Assembly: GCF_047511655.1 (NCBI RefSeq)
Contig: NC_133391.1
Location: 110,397,384 to 110,461,383 of the forward strand
DNA from: Castor canadensis
Lineage: Eukaryota > Chordata > Mammalia > Rodentia > Castoridae
Direction of reading: 5' to 3'
DNA: 64,000 nt
The notes under the pieces were generated by a model that saw only the letters and a list, made by a program, of their open reading frames with translations, was not told the DNA's origin and ran no database searches. A program made the position numbers and the translations under genes. Positions 37,021-47,156 of the stretch are shown one piece after another; positions within the stretch are counted from its first letter, which is position 1, and each line of letters begins with the position of its first letter.

Positions 37021-37222
37021 CTGGGCAAAGGGGTTCATGCCTATATAATCCCAGCCACTTGGGAGGCTAAAGCAGGAGGATTGCAAGATTAAAGTCAACC
37101 AGGACAATGCCACTAGATTTTATCTCAAAATAATTTTTTTGAAAGGGAGGAGTGCTAGCACTGTAGCTCAGTGGTAGAATGTTTACTTAACATGCACTAG
37201 GTCATTTCATTCCCCAGAACAG
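37021..37222 (+). repeat. Composite SINE: one B1-like monomer plus ID tail
   Basis: A B1-like monomer (37021-37136, with 'cagccacttgggaggctaaa') is followed by an ID unit (about 37150-37222, 'ctgtagctcagtggtagaat', ending 'attccccagaac'). This is the shortest form of the composite in the window. Confidence 0.8.
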
Positions 37223-37277
37223 GAAGGAAGGAAGGAAGGGAGGGGAGGAATGGAGGGAGGGGAGGGAGGGAAGGAAA
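37221..37277. repeat. GGAA/GGGA microsatellite
   Basis: Tandem 'ggaa' units passing into 'ggga' and 'gggagg'. It starts at the tail of the SINE and probably grew out of it. Confidence 0.9.
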
Positions 37278-37429
37278 TGCCTCTTCCAAACCAGAGTCAG
37301 CTTTCCATTTACTGCTTTTCTTTGTATTACATATATTTTCCCTGAGGACACTTGAATTGCATCTTCACACACTAAAGTTACCATTTATTTCAGTGGAAAA
37401 AGAAAGCAAACAAAAAATACTCTATAGCA

Positions 37430-37545
37430 AAATATGGTAGCATCCCTGTAACACTCAGGAGGCTGAAGCAAGAGGACTGTAAGTTTGAGGCCATCCTGGG
37501 CTACATAAGGAGACCCTGTCTCAAAAAACCAAAACCAAAAAGAAA
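37430..37545 (+). repeat. B1-like SINE, partial
   Basis: 'acactcaggaggctgaagca', then 'aagtttgaggccatcctggg', then 'agaccctgtctcaaaaaacc', a 5'-truncated B1 monomer with A-rich end. Confidence 0.85.
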
Positions 37546-38569
37546 TTTTAAGTTAATTGGTTTTTGAAAGAACTCTTTAGTTGACCATTTTAGCCATATG
37601 AACACCAAATCTGGACTGGGTGCCCACTGTAAAGGTGCCACAACCAGGGTCTCCCACTCAATAAAGCATCCACACTTCCACTTAGCCATCAGTACATGGA
37701 CCTTTGTTTTGCTCCAGAGTCTAACAGAATTTGATTTAACTGCCAAAACACACAAGCCAGTTTCTGAAAGCAAAATGTTAATTCATTAAGTCATGTCCTA
37801 TTTCCTTTTCTTTACAGGAAGGTTTTCCATTACAAATTAAATTTCTTTAATAGATACAGAGCTATTTAGATTTTCTGTTCTGTTTTCTTTTATTAAGGCC
37901 AAAAGTACAGTGATTGCAACTTGAGGAAAAGCTTATATTTTTATAATATCTAACAATAGAGGAGAAAGGAGTTTCCTTAAAAGAAATCTTCAGTTTATAT
38001 CTTCCCTTTCTGTTGAAAACTAAGCCACCGTGAATGTGAAGCCCTAAAATTTTGGTCTTCTAATACAACACAGATGGACAATGTGCCTCTCTGAGGCCAT
38101 GCAGGGGAGCAGCACTGAAGCATGGAAAGGTCACATGGAATAAAGTTTGTTTCAGTAAAATGAAACCAAATGAAAACTTCATGTCCACCTCCCCCAAAAC
38201 CAATTTTTAAGTTCTTGCCTAAAGACAGAGTCAGGCATAGAACTGGTGCAGTTTTACCTACCACAGGCTCTGCTGTTCATGATCTGGGAAGATGCACTGG
38301 TTCACTGCCTAGAAAATTCCATCAAGAAGCACCATCAGTTCTTTCACTGCTGTTCATGCTGCTTTGCTCTCCAGAAAGTGATTCGTGAATGTTGATGGAA
38401 TAACTAATGAGTTCACTACAATTATGCTCTTCCTGCATGATGATTTATCCAAAAAGGTAGAGAGTTTCAAAGTGTTAGTAAATGAAAACTTTTCATATTT
38501 ATCTAATCTAGCAGAAAATGCATCAAATGTGATCAACATAAGTTAATACCACCAATTTTTGCTGTAAAA
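37546..38569. other. Unassigned intergenic DNA
   Basis: No gene or repeat recognised. Confidence 0.4.
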
Positions 38570-38579
38570 AATTAAAGTG

Positions 38580-39040
38580 AAGCTGGACACTGGTGGCTCA
38601 CAGCTGCAAACCTAGCTACTTGGAAGGCTGAGATCAGGAGGATCACAATTCAAGGCCATCCCAGGGCAAAAAGTTTGCAAGACCCCTACCTCAACTAATA
38701 GCTGGGCACAGTGTCATGTGCCTGTCATCCCAAGCTATGTGGGAGGCTGAGATCAGGTGGGTAGTGGTTCCTGGCCAGCCTGGGTGAAAACTTGGTGAGA
38801 CCTCATTTCATCATCCCATCAGAAAAAAAGCTGGGCATGGTGGAGTGTACCTGTCATACCAGTGACAGCAGGAAGCTTAAAATAGTAAAATCACAGTCCA
38901 GGCCAGCCTATGTAAAAAGCAACACCTTATCTCCAAACTAACCAGAACAAAAAGGACTAGTAATATGACTCACAAGGTAGAGCACCTGCCTAGCAAGCAG
39001 GAAGCTCTGAGTTCAAACCCCAGTACCACCAAGAAAACAT
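38580..39040 (+). mobile_element. Composite SINE: three B1-like monomers plus ID tail
   Basis: Three 7SL-like monomers (about 38580-38699, 38700-38828 and 38829-38950) each begin 'agctgg.ca'. The first two carry a 'ggaaggctgag' or 'gggaggctgag' core; the third is more worn. An ID unit follows (38951-39030, 'gtagagcacctgcctagcaa', 'gagttcaaaccccagtacca'). Flanks 'aattaaagtg' (38570-38579) and 'aattatagtg' (39041-39050) match at nine of ten bases. I take them as a target-site duplication that brackets the whole trimer plus tail. It may be a single retroposition or a smaller unit enlarged later. Confidence 0.85.
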
Positions 39041-39390
39041 AATTATAGTGCATGTGATTCATGATAAACTAAACCCATGCTACGGCCATCACACAAAGGA
39101 CTTAGACAGAATTAAATCTTACCCTTGAAGTGTTTTGATATGAGTCCATGTTTTTATTGACATTTCTTTAGGAATTACCCTTTGAGGAATATATTTTTGA
39201 ATTTAGACTCTCATTTTTTACAGGTGAACAGAAAGTAATGCTTCCCACTATTTAATCTAAAATTGTCACACCTTTTTATTCAATTGTTCCAGAGTTTGTA
39301 TAAATCTATTCATAGCTTATCTAGACTCTAAGGTTCTTCCAGTTAGTAACTGTTGATTCTTATTCAGTTGTTTCATGACCCTAAGACCCA

Positions 39391-39792
39391 GTGTTTTAGT
39401 CCATTTTGTGCTACTAAAACAGAGTATCTGAGGCAAATTGATACTGAGCACAAATTTGCTTGGCTCTGAGTTCTGGAGGCTAAGAAGTTCAAGAGAATGG
39501 CTTCAACATCTGATGAGGCCTTTGCACTGCTGTATTCCACAGCAAAAGGGAGATGGGGACCAGAGTGAAAAGGCAGGGGAGGGGGGGAACCAGAGTGAGA
39601 AGGTGTGGGGGGGGAGCCTAAACTTGCCATAGTGATGACTAACCTACTCCTGTGGTAATGTCATTAATCCATTAACAAGGACAGAGCCCTCATTGCTGAT
39701 GACCTCTTATTAGTCCCACCTCCCAACACTGTTGCATTGGAGATTATGTTTCCAACACATAAACTTTGGGGAACACATTCAAACCATAGCAC
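39391..39792 (-). repeat. MaLR (MST/THE1-like) LTR, minus strand
   Basis: Starts 'gttttagtccattttgtg' and ends 'cattcaaaccatagca', which are the reverse-complement ends of an MST/THE1-type LTR. A G-rich pair of near-repeats, 'gggaaccagagtgagaagg', lies in the middle. Confidence 0.75.
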
Positions 39793-39871
39793 TCAGCTTT
39801 TTATTTGTAAGATACACATAATATGACTTATATCCCATAGGTATGATGGAAGGAGGATTTGAGAGTACTAC

Positions 39872-40190
39872 TATGGTGTAGATGTTTATCCCCCCTAAGT
39901 TTCATGTGCTAGAAGCTTGGTCCTTAATGTGATGAAGGGAAGGGGTGGACTTTTAAGAGGCAGAGCCTAGTGGGAGGTTGATAGAGCACTGAGCACATGC
40001 CCTCGGAGTGAATTATGGGATGCCAACTCTCTGGCTTTCTGATTTCAAGATGTGATTGTTTTTCCTCCTACATGCACTTTCATTCCCACCATCTACCATG
40101 AGGCAATACAACCAAGGCAAGGGTCCTCACCAGAGCCTGTGACATGCTGTTTACAGAAGTATGAGCTAAATAAACCTCTATTCCTTATAC
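39872..40190 (+). repeat. MaLR LTR, plus strand
   Basis: Opens 'tatggtgtagatgtttatc', followed by 'ttaagaggcagagccta', 'accatgaggcaatacaacc' and 'tgagctaaataaacctct', the order of a MaLR LTR. It faces the opposite way to the LTR only 80 bases to its left. Confidence 0.7.
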
Positions 40191-40194
40191 AGAA

Positions 40195-40322
40195 GTTAGC
40201 TCATTTAAACATCATAATGACTTTATCTGAGATACACAGAGGTTAGTAACTTACTCAAGGTCACAGAGAAAATGGTGAAGCCAGAATGTGCACACAGGCT
40301 TTAGATTCAATAGTCTGCATTT
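40195..40322 (-). repeat. MIR-like relic, minus strand
   Basis: 'gagatacacagaggttagta', then 'acttactcaaggtcacag', then 'gaagccagaatgtgc'. This is a clear reverse complement of the MIR core. Confidence 0.7.
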
Positions 40323-40699
40323 TTTTAACTCATAGCTTCATGTTGGAAAAACTTAGTAGAATGAATCACACTCCATTAACCAAGCACCATTTCATAGATA
40401 CTAACATTTCATGTTTTATCCAACAGTTCACATATAGGAAACACACTAAAGACAGAAGTAATATGGAAACATCTTTACAGCTAAATATGTTCATTATAAT
40501 ATTAATAAGGATGATGGATATTATATGAAATATAAGTGTTCAGTAATAAGGAAATAGTTTAAAAAAATAAGTCCCACTGGAAAAAAATCCCAATGGTCAG
40601 TTATAGCTTCACTTAAATTTATGTTTAAAATAATAAGTAAGCATATATAGATAATTCTTTTACAATGCTAAGCAAAAGGTAAGATACAAACTTTATTTT

Positions 40700-40812
40700 C
40701 ATAATTATATAAAATGCACAGCATGAATTCAACTATGATATATTGTAAGAACTTTTGAACATGTCCAATTTATCCTCAGGACAATACTAAAAAAATGGAA
40801 AAAAATAAATAA
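40700..40812 (+). repeat. L1-like 3' end fragment
   Basis: 'gaattcaactatgatatat', then 'tgtaagaacttttgaacatg', ending in A-rich sequence. It matches 53100-53212 in order. Confidence 0.5.
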
Positions 40813-41499
40813 AATGCGCAAATGCACACAAAGGCATAAGAAGGAATGAGAAAATATTAAACATTTGTTGTCTCTAACCAATTTCTAAACGTCCTTCTAA
40901 GTATTCTCTCCCCTACTTTTTCAAAAAGAAAAACAAATATGGCTTTTATAATGTAAATGTGATAAACTTTAGTATTTTGTAATTTTCTACTGATTTTTTT
41001 TCCCTAAAATTTTTATATTTTTGTGGCACACTTTAGAGTTATCTACTATTCTGTGCCTGTCCTGTCAGTCATAATAAAGGGCAGGATAAACTACATTTGG
41101 TTATCAATTCCAGGCTGGCACAAGGAATCTGGCACAATGTCTAAAATCTGTTATCTGAAGGAGAACATGGAAACATGTGAGACATAACAATGACTGAAAT
41201 ATTAAGAACAATAAAGAGAGAAAGTGGAAAAGCAAAGAAGGAAGGAGGAGAGATGAGAGGAATAGAAAATATAAAGCAATGCAGATCTCTAAGATGTCTA
41301 TCCAAGCTGGGCCAGACAAGCACCAAACAGTCATGACTCACAGGAAGGTAAAGAGGACAGGGTTTAAGAATACAGCAGCAACCACTTGAACAGACTTGAA
41401 ATCTCATAAAAACAAGCACAGAAGGGGAAAGAAGCATTAAACTACTTATTGCACGTCTGAGGATCTATAGTAATTCAGTATGCAGTCAGTAGAGTAGGA
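40813..41499. other. Unassigned intergenic DNA
   Basis: No gene or repeat recognised. Confidence 0.35.
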
Positions 41500-42280
41500 A
41501 CCACTCTAGATTTCAAACAGAGGGAATTAACACAGGAATTGACTAACAATGTACTGAAAGGAATTGAAGGCATACATGAGAAAGGGAGTTGTGCAAAGAT
41601 TAGTAATGCAAAAGTCTCTACTTCCCACCCAGATCCCATCATTATTGTACCCTACAGCTGCTAGAATGGAGCCATAGACAGAGCTGTTGCTGCCATTTTT
41701 AGGAAGGCAGTAAGTAACCCACCATCTCAATGCTGTAGAAACCAAAGATGCTCACTACTGTTGCTGCCACTAGGGGAGCCAGAACCCACAGGCATTACAC
41801 CTCTGAGGGTGCGAAAGCAATTGCCATCACTGCTGCTGCTCCAACTGCCTGAGCAGGAACCCAAAAGCACAGATTCTTCTACTGCTAGTGCCAATGCCAG
41901 ACACACCGTTGCAAGCAGTGAAAACGTGCTTCTTCCCTCCTTTCTCTCTTATGATTTTCTGCTGTGCTTTCCACTGGTTGTGAAAGCCAGCTGGAGAAGC
42001 CTGAGATGTGTAATGCACAAACTTCCAGCCCCTTGAAATACAGAAATAGAGCCACAAGTCAACAAAAATAACCAACAACAGCATCAAACCTAAATGTATG
42101 CTGATCTCAGGAGTTGTTGGTCACAATCCTGTAAGTCCCCTTGCAAAGGAAATGATTATCTCCAAGACTCAAGCAAGGGTAAGATGGAGCCTACACAAAC
42201 TCAAGTACCAACAATAGAAAGGTGCAGGAATGGAAATCCTTCTCCAATCACATAATCCAAAAAAAAAAAAAAAAAAAAAA
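41500..42280 (+). other. Unidentified block ending in a 22-base A run
   Basis: Bases 42259-42280 are a pure A run, the mark of a retroposed sequence, but I do not recognise the body. It contains GCTGCT-rich text (41660-41870) and a 91-codon open frame at 41761-42036 without a known domain. It may be an unrecognised repeat or an old processed pseudogene. Confidence 0.35.
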
Positions 42281-43155
42281 TCTGCTATTTAATTCCCAGT
42301 TAGCATTTTATGATTTACAAATCTTAGTGTCATTTGCAAACCTGAAGAATGAATTCACTCTGGACTCCCAACATGTCTGTCCCAATTCAAGTCCAAAACA
42401 AAGGTCCAATATATTATTACTAAAAACAATATACAAAGCTATCCTAATTTTGTCCGGGATGAAATGCAGAACATTTTTTGTAAATCTATGACAACTTCTA
42501 ATTTGTTTTGTTCCCCTTTACATTCACAAAGTTATTGTGTACAATGTTGTTAAATCATAAATAAATGTGAACAGTGTAGGTTGTTCTTATAATTTCTAAT
42601 GCTTACTGTGGCGATAGATAAATATTTAAGTAAAGAATGCTGTCAGGGTGCAAAAATGGACATCTAAACAAATGTATTATTTTAAAATTGCTTTTCAGGA
42701 TGAGGAGACTGAGTATAGGCAGTTAATTATTGAGCTAATTTTAGAAGCTAATAAACATACACAAAATTAACTGTATGGGATGAATTTTAACTCCTTGGAA
42801 ACCAACTTGGCCACAACATAGAGCCTAACTCTGCTTCTCCAGAGAATCTGCTTCCTTAGAGGCACCTGGGGCATATTTCTCCCAGGCCCTTCAGAATGAC
42901 CTTGGGACAGAGTTACTAAACCTTGAGACAAGGAGAGATTTTATGATGTTTTCATAGACTGGCAGGGCAGGCAGTGTCCTCTGGGGTTCATGTGGCTCAC
43001 TACTTCCCAGCTGTTTTTTATCTAGGACACACTAGAAAGCTTTTCTGGAGATATTTATGGGTGAAGGATTCCATTCCCACCAACCCACCCCCAATCCAGA
43101 TCTAAAGCTGGGCAGCCACTATCTGTCTGGGTTGTCACCACACCCCCAACTCCAA
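42281..43155. other. Unassigned intergenic DNA
   Basis: I see nothing supportable. Confidence 0.35.
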
Positions 43156-43159
43156 AGAA

Positions 43160-43275
43160 AACATAAATGCCACACTAATAGGCAAGAAATTACTCAAATT
43201 CATCTCCAGTTTGTGGTACCTCAAACTTTCTCACCTGTAAAATGGGATAACCTTGGTGCTTTCTTATGTGCCTGT
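43160..43275 (+). repeat. MIR-like relic
   Basis: 'tttctcacctgtaaaatggg' is the familiar forward MIR core; the flanks are badly worn. A poly-C / CA stretch follows at 43279-43314. Confidence 0.5.
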
Positions 43276-43362
43276 GTCCCACCCCCCCACCCCCCCCCCC
43301 CGCCCACACACACACCTACCAGCTCTTGGACTGCCAGGATGTTGTTCCTAGCATCTTGCATA

Positions 43363-44285
43363 GTGTTATGGTTTTAATATGAAATGTTCCCCACAGGCTC
43401 ATGTACTAGGGACTTGGTCCCCAGCTGGTGGTGCTACTTTGGGAGACTGTGGTAACTGTCAGAGGTAGTACCTAGGTGGAGGAATTAGGTCACTGGGGGA
43501 GGTTCTTTGGTGCCATTTTGTCCCTTTCTGCTCATTATCTGCTTCCTGTCTGCCATGAGGTGAACAGTTCTCTCTGTCATATATACTCTTGCCACCATGA
43601 TATTCTGCCTCACAACAGGCCCAGAAACATGGAGCCAAGTGACTACGAACTGAACTTTCTAAAACCGTGAGCCAGAACAAATCCTTCCTCCCTATTGTTA
43701 CAGCAATATAAAAGTATCACAGAAAATTGGTGCTGAAGGAGTGAGGTTATTGTTGTGACTAAACCTGACCATTTTGTTCTTAAGCATGTGGAATTGGTTT
43801 ATGGGAGAAATCTGGAAATGTTTGGAGATGTGAGCTAAAGAAGTCCTAGAAGGCTATAAGCAGAAATTACTGGGAGATTCTGCTGCTAGCCCAGAAGACC
43901 AGAATGCCAACATATACTTGCGGATATAAAGGCCAGGCACACAAGGTTCAAATGGGAACAAGGTTTCCTTTGAGAATTGGACTAGAGGCCATGCGTGCTA
44001 CATTGTGGCAAAGAACTTGTCTACATTCTGTCCATGCCCTGGGTCTTTGAGGGAGGCCAAATTTAAATATAATGAACTAATCAATCTGGCAGAGGAAATT
44101 TCAAGACAGCATAGCATACAGGCTGTGGCATGGTTATTGCTGACTGCTTTTAGCCAGGTTTACATTGGAATGAGGAACAAAAGGCAAAGCCAAAAGGATT
44201 GAAAAATGCACAGTGGGGTCAGAAAAGGAGCACATTTAAAGTTGCAGACAAGGAAGATGTGGTTGTTAAACAAATTAGGATCATT
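43363..44285 (+). mobile_element. MaLR element: LTR plus internal sequence
   Basis: The LTR is at 43363-43721 ('tgttatggttttaat', 'tctgccatgaggtgaac', 'ccgtgagccagaacaaatc', 'aagtatcacagaaaattgg'). It is followed without a break by internal MaLR text: 'gtgactaaacctgaccatt', 'ctacattctgtccatgccct' and 'aatttcaagacagcatagca'. The second LTR is not found, so the element is 3'-truncated. This non-coding internal region is typical of rodent MT/ORR1-class MaLRs. Confidence 0.75.
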
Positions 44286-44287
44286 AA

Positions 44288-44565
44288 TTTTTTTCTTTTT
44301 CTTTTTTGGTGGTTAATGGGGTTTGAACTTAGGCATGTGCTTGGTAGGCAGGCACTCTGCCACTTGAGACATGTTTCAACCCTCTGATTTTAGGTTATTT
44401 TTAGGTAGAGTCTCACATTTTTGCCTGAGACCGTAATCCTCTTATCTACAGCCTCCCACAAAGCTGGGATCACAAGTGTGCACCACCATGCTTAACTTAC
44501 TGATTGAGATGGGCGCCTCATTAACTTTTGGCATGGGCTGGCCTCAAACCATGATCCTCCTCATA
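44288..44565 (-). repeat. Composite SINE (ID plus B1-like), minus strand
   Basis: The plus strand starts with a reverse ID unit ('ggggtttgaacttaggca', 'actctgccacttgagacat') and continues with a reverse B1-like monomer ('agagtctcacatttttgcc', 'cctcccacaaagctgggat', 'ggcctcaaaccatgatcc'). This is the same arrangement as at 37021, inverted. Confidence 0.75.
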
Positions 44566-44789
44566 TCTACACCTAATATTTACAATATCCTCCTACTCTC
44601 TACAATAAATCCTTCCTTCCTGGTTAATTGTTTTTGCCAGGTGTCTGGTTATAGCTATGCAAAAGTAACTAATATACATAGTACATAGACAGTCTCAGCA
44701 AATATTTGTTGAATAAAAATTGTTGAAAAAAACAAGAGAGGGTGAAACATGTTAAGGAGAGGGAAACTCTTTGAATAATATAATTCTTT

Positions 44790-44965
44790 ACATTTAAATG
44801 GGACTTCAAAGCTTGTGAAGGATGCACATGCATGTACATATTGTTTTAATTCTCAAAGGTGAGCTTAGCAGATGTTGCTGTGCTCATTCTATTGGGTCAA
44901 AAATAAGTTCAAAGGGACTAAGTAGTTTATTAATTCCCAGTGAGCAAAGTCTACTCTTCACATAA
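44790..44965 (-). repeat. MIR-like relic, minus strand
   Basis: 'tcaaagggactaagtagttt' with upstream 'tctcaaaggtgagcttagca', a worn MIR core. Confidence 0.4.
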
Positions 44966-45545
44966 GGTATTTTCACTTTCTCACCATGAACAACATTTTA
45001 CTTTCTCAACTTTCTAATCCGTTGTTTTCCAAAACAAACTAAGGAAATAAGAATGTGACTCTGCCTCAGTTCACAAAGCACATTTTACCCAGTGCTACCA
45101 TCTACATCTTCTTCCTGTGTCCTGGTTTTTTTTCTAAGTAATTGGAGTTTCTAGAGTCCAGGAGATTCTTAAAGGACAGGCCATTCCCCTCCCTTATAAA
45201 ATGGTCCTTTACACTTCTGAGTGGTATTTGCCCGAGGAAGAAAGGCTCCACTCCTCTGAATAACCTCCTAATAAACTGAAAGTAAGATAGCCAAGGGAAT
45301 AGAGCATTTGAAGAACTGACACTTCAAAGTACTGGAATAGATAGTTGGTACTCAAGGACCACAGATGAGTCACAATCAATGGATGGAAGGTTTTATTTGC
45401 TGGCCTACTTCTAATTGTGCTATAGGAAGTAATCTTTGTCTTTTATCCACAAAATAGAGCTCTGGAAATACCAAAGGAGCAGGCTCTCAAGCCCCAAGCC
45501 TTTTTGTTATGAAGAGGCAATGTAAATACATAGGAGACAAATACA
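44966..45545. other. Unassigned intergenic DNA
   Basis: I see nothing supportable. Confidence 0.35.
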
Positions 45546-45602
45546 GGAGGGAGAGAGAGATTGAAAGAGAGAGAGAGAGGGAGAAAAGGAGAGAGAGAAA
45601 GA
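45546..45602. repeat. AG microsatellite, imperfect
   Basis: Runs of 'gaga' broken by GA-rich interruptions. Confidence 0.85.
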
Positions 45603-45889
45603 ACAAGATGTTGAGGACTACTTGTCAATAATGTGTGGTTTCCTAAGCCAATGGAGTTTATTGCTTACAGGCATAGAAGTGGGACATTGAGAGAGCAGTT
45701 GCTATGTGATTGTGGAAAGGAAGTCAGGAGCCACTGCCAATCAGCTGCAGGAGAGATGAGGTCACTCAGATGCAAGATACAAGGACAAAGAAAATCCATA
45801 ACTGACCCTGGGGAAAATTCTGAGCAAAAGGAGCCCTTTTAGGAAATAGCTATTGCTACCAAAATGAGCAAGAGATGTCAAATCTGTAT

Positions 45890-46135
45890 GCTTAATAATA
45901 ACTCTAATAGTTATCCCATATTGAATACCTCCTATGTGAACATCATTTTAATTTTTAAAAAAAACCTATTATGTGCCAGGTTTCTAAGTACTCTCTATAT
46001 ATTATCTCATTCATTCCTTAACAATCACGTGGGACTGTTGTTGCAATTTTAACTATTTTACAGATGAGAAAATGAGAGAGGATGGATCAAGTGACTTGGC
46101 TAAGATCCCTAGCTTGAGGCAGTATTAGAAGCTGG
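45890..46135 (-). repeat. MIR, minus strand
   Basis: 'attatgtgccaggtttctaa', 'ttatctcattcattcctta', 'ttttacagatgagaaaatga' and 'aagtgacttggctaagatc' are in perfect MIR order for the minus strand. Confidence 0.85.
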
Positions 46136-46159
46136 GTGATTCCATTCAAGAATTTGGGT

Positions 46160-46330
46160 TCCTAATTTTTCAGTATCCAGTCTCTGTCTATTTAATCCTC
46201 ACAATGACACAGCAAAAAGGATGTTATGGTCCATAGTTTATAGATGAGGAAAGTGAGGCTGAGAGAAGCTAGTGACTTTTCAATGTAAAGCATAAGTGAC
46301 TGGGTCAAGATTCAGACTAGGTGTTTCATA
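46160..46330 (-). repeat. MIR, minus strand
   Basis: 'ttaatcctcacaatgacaca', 'tttatagatgaggaaagtga' and 'ggctgagagaagctagtgac' are in order. A second MIR lies in the same orientation directly after the previous one. Confidence 0.8.
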
Positions 46331-47104
46331 ATTAACAGCTCACAGACTCCCTCTAACACATCACCGGCCTAGGGAGGACTATAGATGCTGTAAAGAATAT
46401 GGGATGGACAAGGAAAAGTGAAGGAATATGTTGTAGTTTTTATGTTTCAGGCTTCCTCAAGCCAGGTTTGATGTGATTCTTTGGCTGAAAGATGTCTGTG
46501 TTCCCAAATCTCCATTCACAAATTGTGCATTTCCCTGTGGAATCTGTCAGGATTTCCAAAACTAATCAGCCATCAAAGACAACCTAATAACCTTTCCAGT
46601 TAAAATGGCAAAGAGAGGGGAAGCTAATAGCCTTCTACAGAGCTAGGGGAAGCTAGGGGAGAATGTCTGCTCAAGGAAAGATTGTTTTCCATAAAGCCAC
46701 ACAGGATTGAATTTATTTCAGCAGAACGGTATTCCCAGAAGTCCCCTTTTTAGTAAGTTGCAAAATTACTGTTCCCAAAGCTCACTCTTGGATATTTCCT
46801 ACCTCATCTTTCTTTATATCTCAACTCAGAAGAATTTAGTTGGAGAATTATAACAAGAGGAAAACCCAAAAATGAAAACAATCCCGTTGGAAAAATTTTC
46901 TCTGATAGTACAAGCTTTTTTGCCTCAGGACTTTGCCTACTCATTCAAGGAGCTCTGGTCCCTAGTAGTCAGGACAGATTACACAAAACTATAAGTTAAG
47001 AAGAAAGTTTCCCCACTTCATTGTCCACCTTCAACACATATAAATTCCTTCATGGGCCCCAGACATTGGGTATTCTTATGCCACCTGGAGCTTCTGTAGG
47101 CTCA

Positions 47105-47105
<1 letters not shown>
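46331..47105. other. Unassigned intergenic DNA
   Basis: No gene or repeat recognised. Confidence 0.35.

Positions 47106-47156
<51 letters not shown>
47106..47156. repeat. AC microsatellite
   Basis: About 24 uninterrupted 'ac' units after 'cagcgcgc'. Confidence 0.97.

Noticed and set aside
42222..42491. 89-codon frame across the A run
   Set aside because: It only exists because the A run encodes lysines.
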